Shown piece by piece: positions 1 to 9,962 of a stretch of DNA of 60,426 nt. The DNA lies in NCBI GenBank assembly GCA_001724425.1, contig MEEK01000014.1, positions 1 to 60,426 on the forward strand, written 5' to 3'. Each line of letters begins with the position of its first letter. Within the stretch, counting starts at the first letter, position 1. Position numbers and translations under genes: made by a program. Under the pieces are notes generated by a model. That model saw nothing but the letters and a program-made list of their open reading frames with translations. It was not told the origin of the DNA and ran no database searches. This DNA is from Microbacterium sp. SCN 70-27 (GTDB lineage: Bacteria > Actinomycetota > Actinomycetes > Actinomycetales > Microbacteriaceae).

Positions 1-8
1 GCCCCGGG

Positions 9-90
9 CGTTGAGCGAGCCGCGCAGCGGCGAGTCGAAACGCGATACGGTGCACGGGACGTTTCCACTCGCTGCGCTCGGTCAACGACC
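9..90. repeat. REP-like element, full unit (inverse orientation)
   Basis: A unit of about 82 bp that begins CGTTGAGCGAGCC and ends CTCGGTCAACGACC. The ends are complementary in the core (GTTGA / TCAAC), and each half can fold by itself: GAGCCGCGCAGCGGCGAGTC in the left half and CACTCGCTGCGCTCGG in the right. The family recurs at 28.6-28.8 kb and 47.5-48.0 kb. No ORF is associated. The gene-free stretch 1-403 consists of this unit, a degenerate copy and short GC-rich linkers with repeated CGGGCGGCCCCGGGC-like pieces. Confidence 0.8.
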
Positions 91-182
91 GGGGGTGGCG
101 TCGACACGGCCGGGCGGCCCCGGGCACCGTCGATACGACCGGGCGGCCCCGGGCGCCGCTGACACGGCCAACTGCCCCCGGG

Positions 183-362
183 CGTTGAGCGAGCCGCGTA
201 GCGGCGAGTCGAAACGTGACACGGTGCACGGGACGTTTCCACTCGCTTCGCTTCGCGACACGGCGGCGCGGGAGACGTTTCCACTCGCTTCGCTCGGTCA
301 ACGACCGGGGGGCTTCGCTCGGTCAACGACCGGGGGGCTTCGCTCGGTCAACGACCGGGGGT
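183..362. repeat. Degenerate REP-like unit followed by a 25-bp triplication
   Basis: A second unit starts at 183 (CGTTGAGCGAGCCGCGTAGC). It loses register near 250, where the normal right end is replaced by a cgcgacacggcggcgcgggag linker, and a second right half begins at about 276. The piece CTTCGCTCGGTCAACGACCG then occurs three times with a 25-bp period, starting at 288, 313 and 338. This looks like slippage or recombination within the repeat. It lies directly downstream of comEC. Confidence 0.75.
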
Positions 363-403
363 GGCGCCGGCCGGTCGACGACCGGGGTGCCGGGGGCGCT
401 CGA

Positions 404-2755
404 TCAGGTCGCAGCGTGCTCGTGCCAGAGCCGCAGCGCACCGTCGTCCTCTCCGACGAGCAGAAGTCCTTCGAGGTCGGTGCGGGCGATCCGCGTGCCG
501 AGCGCGGTAAGCATGTCGAGGGTCTCCGCACGGGGATGGCCGTAGGTGTTCTCCCCCACGGAGATGAGCGCGAGCGCGGCCCGGATACGGCGGTACAGCT
601 CCGGGTCCTGGTCACGGCTGCCGTGATGGGACACCTTCACGACGGCGTACGACAGCGGCATCAGCGCTCGCGAGCGCATCGCCCGCTGCCCCTCGGCGGA
701 GAGATCGCCGAGGAAGAGCGCGCTCGGAACGCCCGGTCCCTGGATGTCCACGACAACGCTCGCGTCGTTCCCCGGCGGGGCCCCGGCTCGTGGCCAGAGC
801 ACACGCCATCGTGCAGCACCGAGCGCACCGCCCATTCCGACGGTGGCCTCAGTGACCCGCGCACCGGCCGCGGACAGCCCGTCGAGCAGGCGCTGGTCAT
901 CCGGGGTGTCGACCGGACCATGCAGGACGCTGCCGACGATGCCGCGGAGCGCGTCGACGCCGCCGCTGTGGTCGAGATCGAAGTGGGTGAGCACGAGCAG
1001 GTCGATGCGGGCCACGCCGAGCCGATCGAGGCACGAGCGAAGCAGGCCCGGGTCCGGCCCCGTGTCGATGAGTGCGATCGCCCCTGCCGAGCGGATGAGC
1101 ACGGCATCCCCCTGGCCGATGTCGCACGCGGCGATCGCCCACGAGGAAGGGGTCGCGGTGCGCTCGACGATGCTCCCGACCGGTCCGAAGGCGAGCGCCA
1201 CAGCGACCGTGACGGACACGGTCGCTGTGGCGAGCAGACGGAGGCGTCGCCGAACCGGGATGATGAGCGCGGCCACGGCGGCCCCGACAACAGCGAGTGC
1301 GGCGAACCCGCCCCAGCCCTCCGGCCAGGGCGTCACTGCGCCGGGGAGCGCGGCGAGCGTCGTCGCGGTCGCTGCGATCCACGCCGCCGGCAGCCATGCC
1401 AGCGCCGCGAGCCCGCTGCCGAGCAAGGGCACACCGGCTCCGAAGCAGGCGGCGAGCCCCAGAATCGTGCCGAGCGGCGCCGCCGGGGCGGCGAGCATGT
1501 TCGCCACCACCCCGTACATCGACAACTGCGGCGCGATCAGGACGATGAGCGGCCCACAGGCGAGCTGAGCGGCGAGCGGTACGGAGATCGCGAGGGCGAG
1601 GGGCCGCGGCATCCACCTCGCGAGTCCGTCGGCGAGCGGCCCGGCGCCGATGAGCAGCGCGCCGGTGGCGACGGCGGAGAGGGCGAAGCCGAGTGACAGC
1701 GCGAGCCAGGGGTCGAGCACGAGCAGCACCGTGGCTGCCGCCGCGAGCAGCGACAGGCCCGCCCCGGGGCGACCGAGGAGGAGGCCCAGCATCGCGATGA
1801 GAGCCATCGCGGCAGCGCGCACGACGCTCGGTTCCGGTGACACGAGCACGACGAAGCCGGCGAGGGCAGTGACTCCCGCCCCCACACGCACACCGCGACG
1901 GGCGCGACAGAGCGCCGCGAGTCCAAAGGCGCCCGCGACGACGAGGGCGCAGTTCGCCCCCGACACTGCGGTGAGATGCGACAGCGAGGATGCCTTCATC
2001 GCGGCATCCAGCGACGCGTCGACCCCGCTCGTGTCGCCGACCGCGAGCCCCGATACGAGACCGGCGCCGGGTTGCGGCAGCCCGGATGTCACGTCGAGGA
2101 GTCCTTGCCGCAGGGCGGATGCGACCGCGAGCACGCCCGCGGGCGGCTCGACCATCTCGGGGGCCGCCGCTGCATCGACCACGAGCACGGCACGATCCCC
2201 CGCATCGGCACGCCAGGCGGTGCCGGTCACCCTGATGCGGGCTCCGAGATCGAGCTCCGCGGACGTGTGCGCGGAACGCACGACGACTGGAACTCCGCCG
2301 GGAAAGTCCACGGCGCCGACGGGGTCGTCTCCACGCGCGACGCGCGTGACGAGCGCATCGAAGCGGACGCCGGCGGGGCTCGGCTCCACCTTTCCGACGA
2401 TGTGGAGGTCGAGAGTCAGCGACCGGCCACCGTCGATCTCGAGCGTTGCCAGCGCCTCGCGCGCGGGAAGTGCTGCCGCGACGTGGACGCAGACGGCGGC
2501 GGCGATCGCCGCGCTGACAGCTCCGCGCGCCCACCATGTCCGCGCCGGCTGCCGGGCGCGCACGGCCACGAGGACCGCGAGCAGCGCCGCCGCCCACAGC
2601 ACCAGCGCGGCCGCACCGGCACCGCCGGGGTTCAGCGTCGCCACCGCAGCGGCTATCCACGCCGCGCCCGCCACCGGAACGAGGCGGGCATCCCTCCGTC
2701 GCAGGCGCCGGAGACTCGGTGCGCCGTCGACGCGAGCCGTGACATCGACGCTCAC
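404..2755 (-). CDS. comEC: ComEC/Rec2 family DNA-uptake channel protein
   Basis: Polytopic inner-membrane protein thought to form the channel through which single-stranded DNA enters during natural transformation. About 783 residues. The central third holds the competence domain with many hydrophobic helices. The C-terminal third is a metallo-beta-lactamase fold with the HFDLDHSGG motif and a later VSHHGSRD. I chose the GTG at 2755 because it forms a GTGA overlap with the comEA stop; the longer frame above it only reads comEA out of frame. It is the last gene of leuS-comEA-comEC; REP-like repeats follow its stop. Whether the organism is competent cannot be told from this pair alone, since comEA/comEC are widely kept in Actinobacteria. 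Confidence 0.93.
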   Translation of the reverse strand: MSVDVTARVDGAPSLRRLRRRDARLVPVAGAAWIAAAVATLNPGGAGAAALVLWAAALLAVLVAVRARQPARTWWARGAVSAAIAAAVCVHVAAALPAREALATLEIDGGRSLTLDLHIVGKVEPSPAGVRFDALVTRVARGDDPVGAVDFPGGVPVVVRSAHTSAELDLGARIRVTGTAWRADAGDRAVLVVDAAAAPEMVEPPAGVLAVASALRQGLLDVTSGLPQPGAGLVSGLAVGDTSGVDASLDAAMKASSLSHLTAVSGANCALVVAGAFGLAALCRARRGVRVGAGVTALAGFVVLVSPEPSVVRAAAMALIAMLGLLLGRPGAGLSLLAAAATVLLVLDPWLALSLGFALSAVATGALLIGAGPLADGLARWMPRPLALAISVPLAAQLACGPLIVLIAPQLSMYGVVANMLAAPAAPLGTILGLAACFGAGVPLLGSGLAALAWLPAAWIAATATTLAALPGAVTPWPEGWGGFAALAVVGAAVAALIIPVRRRLRLLATATVSVTVAVALAFGPVGSIVERTATPSSWAIAACDIGQGDAVLIRSAGAIALIDTGPDPGLLRSCLDRLGVARIDLLVLTHFDLDHSGGVDALRGIVGSVLHGPVDTPDDQRLLDGLSAAGARVTEATVGMGGALGAARWRVLWPRAGAPPGNDASVVVDIQGPGVPSALFLGDLSAEGQRAMRSRALMPLSYAVVKVSHHGSRDQDPELYRRIRAALALISVGENTYGHPRAETLDMLTALGTRIARTDLEGLLLVGEDDGALRLWHEHAAT

Positions 2756-3363
2756 ACCGTCACCAGGTCGCGCAGGGCCGAGAGCATCTTGTCTCCGATG
2801 CCGGGGATCGACAGGAGATCGTCGACGCTCGTGAACGCACCGTTCGTCTCGCGCCACTCGATGATGCGTTGCGCGATGGCAGGGCCGACGCGGGGCAGGG
2901 TGTCGAGCGTCGCGGCATCCGCGGTGTTGAGGTTCACGCGCCCGTCTGCCGTGGTGCCCGCCGACGTCCCCGTAGCGTCGGCTGGCGGAGCCTCACCCAC
3001 GAGCGGCACGCGGAGCTGTTCCCCGTCGGTCAGGCGACGCGCGAGGTTGATCGAGCTCTGATCGGCACCGTCGGCGAACCCGCCGGCGGCCGCGATCACA
3101 TCGACGACGCGCGCGCCCTCCTCCAGCCGGTAGAGGCCGGGGCTGGCGACGGCACCGAAGACGTGGACGTACAGCGAGGGCATCGTCGCGGCATCCGTCG
3201 CAACCGCGACGCGCTCCCCCATCCCATCCCCGGCGCCCGGCGAGCCCGCCCCACGGACGAGCCCGATGACGACCGCGACGATCGCCGCGACCAGCACGAG
3301 CACGATCGCGGCGCCGATGCCGAGCCGGCGCCGCGTCGGAGCCTCGAGCGTGGAGACGGACAC
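2752..3363 (-). CDS. comEA: ComEA family helix-hairpin-helix DNA-binding protein
   Basis: Membrane-anchored DNA receptor that would hand DNA to ComEC. 203 residues with a GTG start. One N-terminal transmembrane segment at about residues 15-37 (IGAAIVLVLVAAIVAVVIGL), a SLBB-type domain at about 65-120, and a C-terminal tandem helix-hairpin-helix starting VNLNTADAATLDTLPRVGPA and ending near IPGIGDKMLSALRDLV. Overlaps comEC by four bases, so the two are probably translationally coupled. The 105-base gap to leuS upstream holds only a weak 6-bp stem-loop (3436-3453). Confidence 0.92.
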   Translation of the reverse strand: MSVSTLEAPTRRRLGIGAAIVLVLVAAIVAVVIGLVRGAGSPGAGDGMGERVAVATDAATMPSLYVHVFGAVASPGLYRLEEGARVVDVIAAAGGFADGADQSSINLARRLTDGEQLRVPLVGEAPPADATGTSAGTTADGRVNLNTADAATLDTLPRVGPAIAQRIIEWRETNGAFTSVDDLLSIPGIGDKMLSALRDLVTV

Positions 3364-3468
3364 CCGCTCACCGTGTCACTCCGCGGGCGCGCGCGTGGCG
3401 CCGAAACAGCGATCCGTGGACGGATGCCGGGAACGGCCCTCGGTGGAGAGGGCTTCGACGCCCGGGGG

Positions 3469-6045
3469 TCAGGCCGTCGTGAAGCTGACGACCTTCGGCG
3501 CGCGCACGACGGCCCGGACGATCTCACGACTCGCGAGGGATCGGACGATCTTCTCGTCGGCCCGAGCGAGCGCTTCGAGTTCCTCGGGCGAGATGCGTGC
3601 GGGCACCGTCAGCGTCCCGCGCATCTTGCCGTCGATCTGAACGACCGCCGTCACCGACTCCTCCACGAGGAGCGTCGGATCCGCCTGTCGCCAGGTCGCG
3701 AGGCCCACGAACGGCTCGTAGCCGAGACGTTCCCACATCTCCTCCGCCGTGTGCGGGGCGAACAGGTCGAGGATCAGCGCGAGCGCCTCCGCCGCCTCGC
3801 GGACGGCGGGGTCGCCGGCGCCGGGACCCTGGTCGATCGTCTTGCGGATCGCATTGACGAGCTCCATGAGGCGCGCGACGACGACGTTGAACTTCGTCTG
3901 CTCGACAAGCCCCTGCACGTCCGCCCACAGGCGGTGTGTCACGCGGCGAAGCGCCGTATCGCCCTCTGCCCAGACGACGTCGGGGCTGCTTGAGACCTCG
4001 CCCGCGATCCGCAGCGCACGCGAGAGGAACTTCGCCGCGCCGGTCGTCGACACGTCGTTCCAGTCCTTGTCGTCCTCCACCGGGCCGGCGAAGGCGAGGG
4101 CGACCCGCAGTGCGTCGGCGCCGTGCGCGTTCAGCTCCTCCTGGAAGAGCACGAGGTTGCCCTTGCTCTTGCTCATCTTCGCGCCGTCGAGGATCACCAT
4201 GCCCTGGTTGATGAGGCTCGAGAAGGGCTCGGTGAACTCCACGAGGCCCATGTCGAACAGGGCCTTCGTGATGAAGCGGGCGTACAGCAGGTGCAGGATG
4301 GCGTGCTCGACGCCGCCGATGTAGAAGTCGACGGGACCCCAGCGATCGGCCTGGCGCGACGAGAACGCCTCGGTCGCATCTCCCGGCGAGAGGAAGCGGA
4401 GGAAGTACCACGAGCTGTCGACGAACGTGTCCATCGTGTCGGGGTCGCGGCGCGCGGGAGCACCGGTCTCGGGGTCGACCGTGGTCACCCAGTCGGTCGC
4501 GGCGCCGAGCGGCGACGTGCCCTTCGGGGTGAGGTCGAGCCCTTCCACTGAGGGGAGCTCGACGGGCAGCTGGTCGCTCGGCACGGGGACGATGCGGCCG
4601 TCTTCCGTGTGGATCATCGGGATCGGCGTGCCCCAGAAGCGCTGACGGGAGATCAGCCAGTCGCGCAGACGGAACGTCTTCGCCGCACGACCGTTGCCGG
4701 ATGCCTCGAGCTCTTCGATCGCGCGCGCGATCGCGTTGCGCTTGCTCAGCCCGTCGAGCGAGCCGGAGTTGATGAGGCGGCCCTCGCCCGTGAGGGCGAT
4801 GCCGGTGCGCGCCGGGTCGATGTCGTCCAGCTGCGGGCCCGGATCGATCGGCACACCCTCGGCATCCAGTTCGATCACGGAGATCGCACCCGTGATGGGC
4901 GCCGTCGTGTCGACGACGACCTTGACAGGCAGGTCGAAGGCGCGGGCGAAGTCGAGGTCGCGCTGGTCGTGCGCCGGCACGGCCATGACTGCGCCGTGAC
5001 CGTAGTCCGCCAGCACGTAGTCGGCGGCCCAGATCGGCAGTCGCTCCCCGTTGATGGGGTTGATCGCGAACCGATCGAGGAAGACGCCGGTCTTCGGGCG
5101 GTCAGCCGTCTGCCGCTCGATCTCGCTCGTCTTCTGCACGGTCTCGAGGTAGTCCTGGAAGCGCATCCGCACCTCGGCCGAGGACCCGGAGGCGAGTTCG
5201 GCGGCGAGGTCGGAGTCGGGCGCGACGACCATGAACGTGGCGCCGTGGAGCGTGTCGGGGCGCGTCGAGAAGACGGTCACCTTCTCCGCGCGGCCCTCGA
5301 TCTCGAAGTCGATGTCAGCGCCGACGGAGCGGCCGATCCAGTTGCGCTGCATCTGCAGCACCTTGTGCGGCCAGAACCCCTCCAGCTGGTTCAGGTCGTC
5401 GAGCAGCCGGTCGGCGTAGTCGGTGATCTTGAAGTACCACTGCGTGAGCTTCTTCTTGACGACCTCGGTACCGCACCGCTCGCAGCGTCCGTCGACGACC
5501 TGCTCGTTCGCGAGCACGGTCTGGTCGAAGGGGCACCAGTTGACGGGGCTCTCCTTGCGATACGCGAGCCCGCGCTCGTGCAGCTTCTGGAACAGCCACT
5601 GGTTCCAGCGGTAGTAGTCGGGGTCGGACGTGTGCAGCACGCGCGACCAGTCGAACGAGACGCCGTACTGCTGCATGCTGGCGCGCTGCTGCGCGATGTT
5701 CTCGTACGTCCACGCGCGCGGCTCCGCGCCGCGCTTGATGGCGGCGTTCTCGGCGGGCAGCCCGAAGCTGTCCCAGCCGATCGGGTTCAGCACGTTGTAT
5801 CCACGGTGGCGCCAGAACCGGGCGACGATGTCGGAGTAGAGGTAGTTCTCCGCGTGCCCCATGTGCAGGTCGCCGGAGGGGTACGGGAACATCGCGAGGA
5901 CGTATTTGCGCGGGCGCGTGTCGTCGTCGCCGCCCGCGCGGAACGGGTCCGCCTCCGCCCAGAGTCGCTGCCACTTCTCCTGGATCGCGTGCGTGTCGGG
6001 CGCGCCGTTACCGGCGGCGGGAACGAAGTCGACGGAACTGCTCAT
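3469..6045 (-). CDS. leuS: Leucyl-tRNA synthetase
   Basis: Class Ia cytosolic aminoacyl-tRNA synthetase that charges tRNA-Leu. 858 residues, usual bacterial length. The HIGH motif is HMGH at residues 61-64 in [20 protein letters not shown] is at 623-627. The editing (CP1) domain lies between, with a [11 protein letters not shown] motif. A four-cysteine zinc site is visible around [14 protein letters not shown] with CERCGTE following. The C-terminal anticodon and leucine-specific region ends [12 protein letters not shown]. pabB lies 96 bases upstream and comEA follows on the same strand. No T-box motif is visible in front of it, unlike ileS in this window. Confidence 0.98.
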   Translation of the reverse strand: MSSSVDFVPAAGNGAPDTHAIQEKWQRLWAEADPFRAGGDDDTRPRKYVLAMFPYPSGDLHMGHAENYLYSDIVARFWRHRGYNVLNPIGWDSFGLPAENAAIKRGAEPRAWTYENIAQQRASMQQYGVSFDWSRVLHTSDPDYYRWNQWLFQKLHERGLAYRKESPVNWCPFDQTVLANEQVVDGRCERCGTEVVKKKLTQWYFKITDYADRLLDDLNQLEGFWPHKVLQMQRNWIGRSVGADIDFEIEGRAEKVTVFSTRPDTLHGATFMVVAPDSDLAAELASGSSAEVRMRFQDYLETVQKTSEIERQTADRPKTGVFLDRFAINPINGERLPIWAADYVLADYGHGAVMAVPAHDQRDLDFARAFDLPVKVVVDTTAPITGAISVIELDAEGVPIDPGPQLDDIDPARTGIALTGEGRLINSGSLDGLSKRNAIARAIEELEASGNGRAAKTFRLRDWLISRQRFWGTPIPMIHTEDGRIVPVPSDQLPVELPSVEGLDLTPKGTSPLGAATDWVTTVDPETGAPARRDPDTMDTFVDSSWYFLRFLSPGDATEAFSSRQADRWGPVDFYIGGVEHAILHLLYARFITKALFDMGLVEFTEPFSSLINQGMVILDGAKMSKSKGNLVLFQEELNAHGADALRVALAFAGPVEDDKDWNDVSTTGAAKFLSRALRIAGEVSSSPDVVWAEGDTALRRVTHRLWADVQGLVEQTKFNVVVARLMELVNAIRKTIDQGPGAGDPAVREAAEALALILDLFAPHTAEEMWERLGYEPFVGLATWRQADPTLLVEESVTAVVQIDGKMRGTLTVPARISPEELEALARADEKIVRSLASREIVRAVVRAPKVVSFTTA

Positions 6046-6141
6046 GGAGAGATGTGGCCAATCGTGCGGGTGGAGATGACGCAGAGCGCGCCCCTCAAGA
6101 CTATCGGACCGCCCCTGCAGGCGGCCTGCGTCCGCGTGCGC

Positions 6142-7452
6142 TCACCAGCCGTCGGGCAGCGTCGCGCCGAGCGCTGCGAGCGGGCCCCGCGCCTTGATCC
6201 CGACCTCAGCCACCTCTTCATCTGCTCGCGAGAGCCAGGTGATGCCTCCGCCTGCGCCGACGTACGCCCCGCCCGGTTCGACGATGATCGAGCGGATGGT
6301 CATGGCGAAGTCGGCCCGCCCGTCGACACCGATCCAGCCGAAGCATCCGGCATACACGCCGCGCGGCGCGCCCTCGAGCCCGCGGAGTATGGTCATGGCC
6401 GAGAGCTTCGGCGCCCCCGTCATGCTCCCGGCCGGGAATGCCGCGTCGAGGAGATCGCCGAGGGTGACGGCGGGTCGGAGCCGCCCGGCGACGGTGCTCA
6501 CGAGTTGATGCACGGCGGGATAGCTCTCCACCTCGAGCAGCCGCTCGGCGGCGACCGTTCCCGGCAGGCACACGCGCTGCAGGTCGTTGCGCATGAGGTC
6601 GACGATCATGACGTTCTCGGCGCGCTCCTTGGCACTGTCCGCGAGTTCGTCGCGCAGCGCGGCATCCGCCGGTTCGTCCGCTCCTCGCGGGCGCGTCCCC
6701 TTGATCGGTCTCGTGCGGACGATGCCGCCCCGCACCTGGAGGAACACCTCGGGGCTGGCACTCAGCAGCGCGCGGTCACCGATGCGGACGAACCCTCCGT
6801 GATGAGCCGGAAGGCTCGCCCGCAGCCGCAGGTAGGTCGTGACGGGGTCGAGTTCCGCGCCCTGCGACGGGACGGTGAACCGCGTCGTGAGGCACAGCTG
6901 ATAGGCATCCCCGGCTCGGATCGCATCGCGGCAGTGCTCGATCAGCGCCGCGTACTCCTCCGGGGTGTGCCGGGCGTCTGCGACGTACCGGAGGCGCATG
7001 GTGGATGCCGGGGCTTCGCCAGCCCGCGCGGCGTCGCTCCACGATGTCACTTCGTCGAGCGCGGAGTGGAGGTCACCGTCCTCCGCGATGACCCAGGCCT
7101 CGCGCCGCGCATGGTCGAACGCGACCACCCGCCGCACACGGATCGCCGCGTCGGAGGACCCGTCGTCGAGTGCTGGCGCGCCCGCGCGCCGTGCGGCCGC
7201 ATCGTAGGTCGCCCAGCCGACCCACCCTCCAGCGAAGCCGCCTGGTACGTCCACGCGCGGCAGCCCCGAGGACAGGGTGAGGTCGTGCGGGAGCCCTTGA
7301 GCGGGCTCCCCCACCCCCATCCAGCTCCAGCCGGCCGTCGCGTCGGCCCCCGCGTCGAGCCACATCGCGTGCGTGGAGCGCCCGGGACCGGCGCGGAACA
7401 GCGACGCGGGATCGGTCCACGCGATGCGCTGGAAGACCGGACCGGTGGGCAT
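6142..7452 (-). CDS. pabB: Aminodeoxychorismate synthase component I
   Basis: Chorismate-utilising enzyme; with an amidotransferase subunit it makes 4-amino-4-deoxychorismate for folate. 436 residues from the ATG at 7452 (start MPTGPVFQRIAW); the frame continues upstream but into the divergent dedA gene. The C-terminal chorismate-binding domain shows SPEVFL, RPIKGTRPRG, ENVMIVDLMRNDL and AGSMTGAPK. The lysine in PIKGT is the residue that marks PabB rather than TrpE (which has PIAGT). The glutamine amidotransferase partner is not in the window. Divergent from dedA across a 37-base gap. Confidence 0.92.
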   Translation of the reverse strand: MPTGPVFQRIAWTDPASLFRAGPGRSTHAMWLDAGADATAGWSWMGVGEPAQGLPHDLTLSSGLPRVDVPGGFAGGWVGWATYDAAARRAGAPALDDGSSDAAIRVRRVVAFDHARREAWVIAEDGDLHSALDEVTSWSDAARAGEAPASTMRLRYVADARHTPEEYAALIEHCRDAIRAGDAYQLCLTTRFTVPSQGAELDPVTTYLRLRASLPAHHGGFVRIGDRALLSASPEVFLQVRGGIVRTRPIKGTRPRGADEPADAALRDELADSAKERAENVMIVDLMRNDLQRVCLPGTVAAERLLEVESYPAVHQLVSTVAGRLRPAVTLGDLLDAAFPAGSMTGAPKLSAMTILRGLEGAPRGVYAGCFGWIGVDGRADFAMTIRSIIVEPGGAYVGAGGGITWLSRADEEVAEVGIKARGPLAALGATLPDGW

Positions 7453-7489
7453 GCGAACAGGGTAGCCGCGTGCAACGTAGGCTTGAGCG

Positions 7490-8161
7490 GTGAACGAGTT
7501 CCTGACGTGGCTGCTGGATGCCGTGCAGAGCGTCGACCCCGTTCTGCGGACCGTGCTCGCCGGCATCGCGATGGTGCTCGAGACGAGCGTGCTCGTGGGG
7601 CTCATCGTCCCGGGCGACACCGTCGTCATCATCGCCTCGACCGCCGTGGACTCGTTCGCCCAGGGCGCGTGGCTCGTCGTCGCCGTCATCGCGGGGTCGC
7701 TCCTCGGCGAGACGATCGGCTTCTGGCTCGGGCGTTGGCTCGGCCCCCGCATCCGCTTCTCGAAGCTCGGCGCGCGTATCGGCGAGCACAACTGGGCCCG
7801 CTCGGAGCTCTACCTCCGTCGCCGAGGCGGGCCGGCGATCTTCCTCTCCCGCTTCCTTCCGGTGCTGCACTCCCTCGTGCCGCTCACGGTCGGCATGAGC
7901 GGGTTCTCGTACCGTCGCTTCATCGCCTGGACGGTGCCCGCCTGCACGATCTGGGCGGTCGCCTACGTCGGTGTCGGAGCAGCAGCCGCGGGCACGTACC
8001 GCGAACTCGCCGACCGCCTGCACTACGCGGGCTACATCTTCGTCGCGATCATCGTCGTCTTCCTCGTGCTCGCCTACGTCGCCAAGCGTCTCATCACCCG
8101 CAGCGAGGCCCGTCACCTCGCCGCGGCGGTGGAGGACGAGGGCGAGGGCGTGGGAGACTGA
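7490..8161 (+). CDS. DedA family membrane protein
   Basis: Integral membrane protein of the DedA/VTT family, some members of which flip undecaprenyl-phosphate or phosphatidylethanolamine and affect envelope homeostasis. 223 residues from a GTG start. The family signature is visible: a conserved E in MVLETSVLVGLIVPGDTVVI, then GSLLGETIGFWLGRWLG, then the FLSRFLPVLHSLVPLTVGM re-entrant loop. Four or five membrane helices. Four bases separate it from the App1-like gene on the same strand, so the two probably form a small lipid-related operon. The specific substrate cannot be told. Confidence 0.9.
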   Translation: MNEFLTWLLDAVQSVDPVLRTVLAGIAMVLETSVLVGLIVPGDTVVIIASTAVDSFAQGAWLVVAVIAGSLLGETIGFWLGRWLGPRIRFSKLGARIGEHNWARSELYLRRRGGPAIFLSRFLPVLHSLVPLTVGMSGFSYRRFIAWTVPACTIWAVAYVGVGAAAAGTYRELADRLHYAGYIFVAIIVVFLVLAYVAKRLITRSEARHLAAAVEDEGEGVGD

Positions 8162-8165
8162 GTCG

Positions 8166-9200
8166 ATGCCAAACCGACCCGAGCCACGCACGAAGGTGCT
8201 GTGGATCGCCCGGCTCGAATACCGCTTCCACGCGTGGCGCGAGCGGCGGGCCCGCGGTCGCGGGCACCGTCCGAGCGTGGCCGCCTACCCCGGCTACGGT
8301 TCCGAGGAGTGGGTGCGCGTGCTCGGGCGCGTGCTGATCGTGCCGCCCCTGAAGACCCGGCACCGCGGTGAGTATGCGAGCGTGCGCGGCTGGCGTGCGT
8401 TCGCGTCGGTCCCGGTGGGATACGCGCAGGTCACGGTCACGATCGACGGCGTCTCGCACGATGTCGTCGCGGACCGCGGTGGTGTGATCGACACGGTGCT
8501 CCCCGCGACGCTCCCCCCGGGCTGGCAGTCCATCACGATGTCGGTCGAAGAGTCGGAACCGTTCGAGACGCGGGTGTTCGTCGTGGCATCCGACGTCGAC
8601 TTCGGTCTCGTGTCGGACGTCGACGATACCGTCATGGTCACCGCTCTCCCCCGACCCCTCGTGGCCGCGTGGAACTCGTTCGTCGTTGACGAGCACGCCC
8701 GACAGCCTGTGCCCGGCATGGCGGTGCTGATCGAACGCCTCGTGCGCGATCACCCCGGCGCGCCCGTGATCTACCTGTCCACGGGTGCGTGGAACGTCGC
8801 GCCGACTCTGCAGCGGTTCCTGCGGCGGCACCTCTACCCGCCGGGGGCGCTCCTGCTCACCGACTGGGGCCCGACGCACGACCGGTGGTTCCGGAGCGGT
8901 CGGGAGCACAAGGAGGAGAACCTGCGGCGCCTCGCCCGCGAGTTCCCGAAGATCAAGTGGATGCTGATCGGTGACGACGGTCAGCACGACGACGACCTCT
9001 ACACGGCCTTCACGAGCGAGTTCCCCGAGCACGTCACCGCCGTCGCGATCCGGAGGCTTTCCACGGCGGAGGCCGTGCTGGCGGGCGGTCGGACGGTGGT
9101 CAACGACCACTCCGCCGCCGATGTGCCGTGGGTGTCCGATTCGGACGGCGCCGGCATCCTCGACCGGCTCGCCGATGTCGGCGTCATCCGCGCCCACTGA
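8166..9200 (+). CDS. App1-like phosphatidate phosphatase domain protein (DUF2183)
   Basis: Probable HAD-type phosphatase related to yeast App1, which dephosphorylates phosphatidic acid. 344 residues from ATG 8166. The catalytic DxDxT motif DVDDT is at residues 151-155 with the usual flank FGLVSDVDDTVMVT. Downstream YLSTGAWN and KWMLIGDDGQHD match the remaining HAD motifs, the last carrying the metal-binding aspartates. The N-terminal half (about 1-140) looks like a beta-rich domain. The start is fixed by a 4-base gap to dedA; the open frame extends upstream only by overlapping dedA out of frame. The bacterial substrate is inferred from the family. Confidence 0.88.
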   Translation: MPNRPEPRTKVLWIARLEYRFHAWRERRARGRGHRPSVAAYPGYGSEEWVRVLGRVLIVPPLKTRHRGEYASVRGWRAFASVPVGYAQVTVTIDGVSHDVVADRGGVIDTVLPATLPPGWQSITMSVEESEPFETRVFVVASDVDFGLVSDVDDTVMVTALPRPLVAAWNSFVVDEHARQPVPGMAVLIERLVRDHPGAPVIYLSTGAWNVAPTLQRFLRRHLYPPGALLLTDWGPTHDRWFRSGREHKEENLRRLAREFPKIKWMLIGDDGQHDDDLYTAFTSEFPEHVTAVAIRRLSTAEAVLAGGRTVVNDHSAADVPWVSDSDGAGILDRLADVGVIRAH

Positions 9201-9233
9201 GTAACGTCGGGTGCCCCGCGTAGGCTGGCCGTC

Positions 9234-9944
9234 ATGTGCGGACGATTCGTGGTGGCCGAGCGTGGGTCGGAGCTCGTCGGGGTGCTCCGCGTCGATCTCG
9301 TCGGTGATGATCTGCCCGAGCCGTCATACAACGTCGCGCCGACCGACCGCGTCGCGATCGTGCTGGACTCGGCCAAGACCGAGCCGCCCACGCGTCGCCT
9401 CGAGGCCGCGCGGTGGGGCCTCGTCCCGGCGTGGGCGAAGGACCCTTCCATCGGGTCGAAGGCGTTCAACGCGCGGGCCGAGGAGGTGGAGGACAAGCCG
9501 ATGTTCCGACAGGCGCTCGTGAAGCGTCGCGCGGTGATCCCGGCATCCGGCTACTACGAGTGGCACACCGAAGGCGGCGTGAAGACGCCGTACTACGTGC
9601 ATCCCGCTGACGATGCGCCGCTGTTGTTCGCGGGCCTCTACGAGTGGTGGAAGGATCCGTCGAAGTCCGATGACGATCCGGCGCGCTGGCTGCTCAGCTT
9701 CACCATCATGACGCGCGCGGCGACCGGGCAGCTCGGCTCGATCCACGATCGGATGCCTCTGTTCATCGACGCCGACTACGCCGACGTGTGGCTCGATCCG
9801 ACCACCGACAACGTCGGCGACCTCCTGGATGCGACGATCGACGCCGCGCCAGAGCTCGTCGACGGGCTGTCCATGCGCGAGGTCGGACGCGACGTCGGGA
9901 ACGTCCGCAACAACGGGCCGGAGCTCATCGCCCCGGCCCGTTGA
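9234..9944 (+). CDS. SOS response-associated peptidase (SRAP/HMCES/YedK family)
   Basis: Caps abasic sites in single-stranded DNA by forming a thiazolidine cross-link through its N-terminal cysteine. 236 residues. Catalytic residues match YedK positions: Cys2 (MCGRFVV, exposed after Met removal), Asn79 in the FNARAE motif, Glu109 in SGYYEW and His171 in SIHDRMP. The start is certain because Cys2 must be second. It is monocistronic: 33 bases after the App1 gene and convergent with the PTS gene, 18 bases away. No obvious LexA box was identified by eye. Confidence 0.96.
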   Translation: MCGRFVVAERGSELVGVLRVDLVGDDLPEPSYNVAPTDRVAIVLDSAKTEPPTRRLEAARWGLVPAWAKDPSIGSKAFNARAEEVEDKPMFRQALVKRRAVIPASGYYEWHTEGGVKTPYYVHPADDAPLLFAGLYEWWKDPSKSDDDPARWLLSFTIMTRAATGQLGSIHDRMPLFIDADYADVWLDPTTDNVGDLLDATIDAAPELVDGLSMREVGRDVGNVRNNGPELIAPAR

Positions 9945-9962
9945 CTGCGCAGACCGCGCCCG

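Noticed and set aside
9..362. Insertion sequence ends or a MITE
   Set aside because: No transposase ORF or clear target-site duplication is visible; the multicopy ~82-bp hairpin architecture fits REP-like elements better, though a RAYT partner elsewhere is possible.
3436..3453. Terminator between leuS and comEA
   Set aside because: Only a 6-bp stem (GCCCTC/GAGGGC) without a T-run; too weak to call.
4609..8337. A 1242-codon plus-strand open frame across leuS, pabB and dedA
   Set aside because: High GC removes stop codons from shadow frames. It overlaps three recognisable genes and has no family motifs. The same applies to long frames at 24892-28533 (+), 48026-50719 (-) and 41942-44263 (-).
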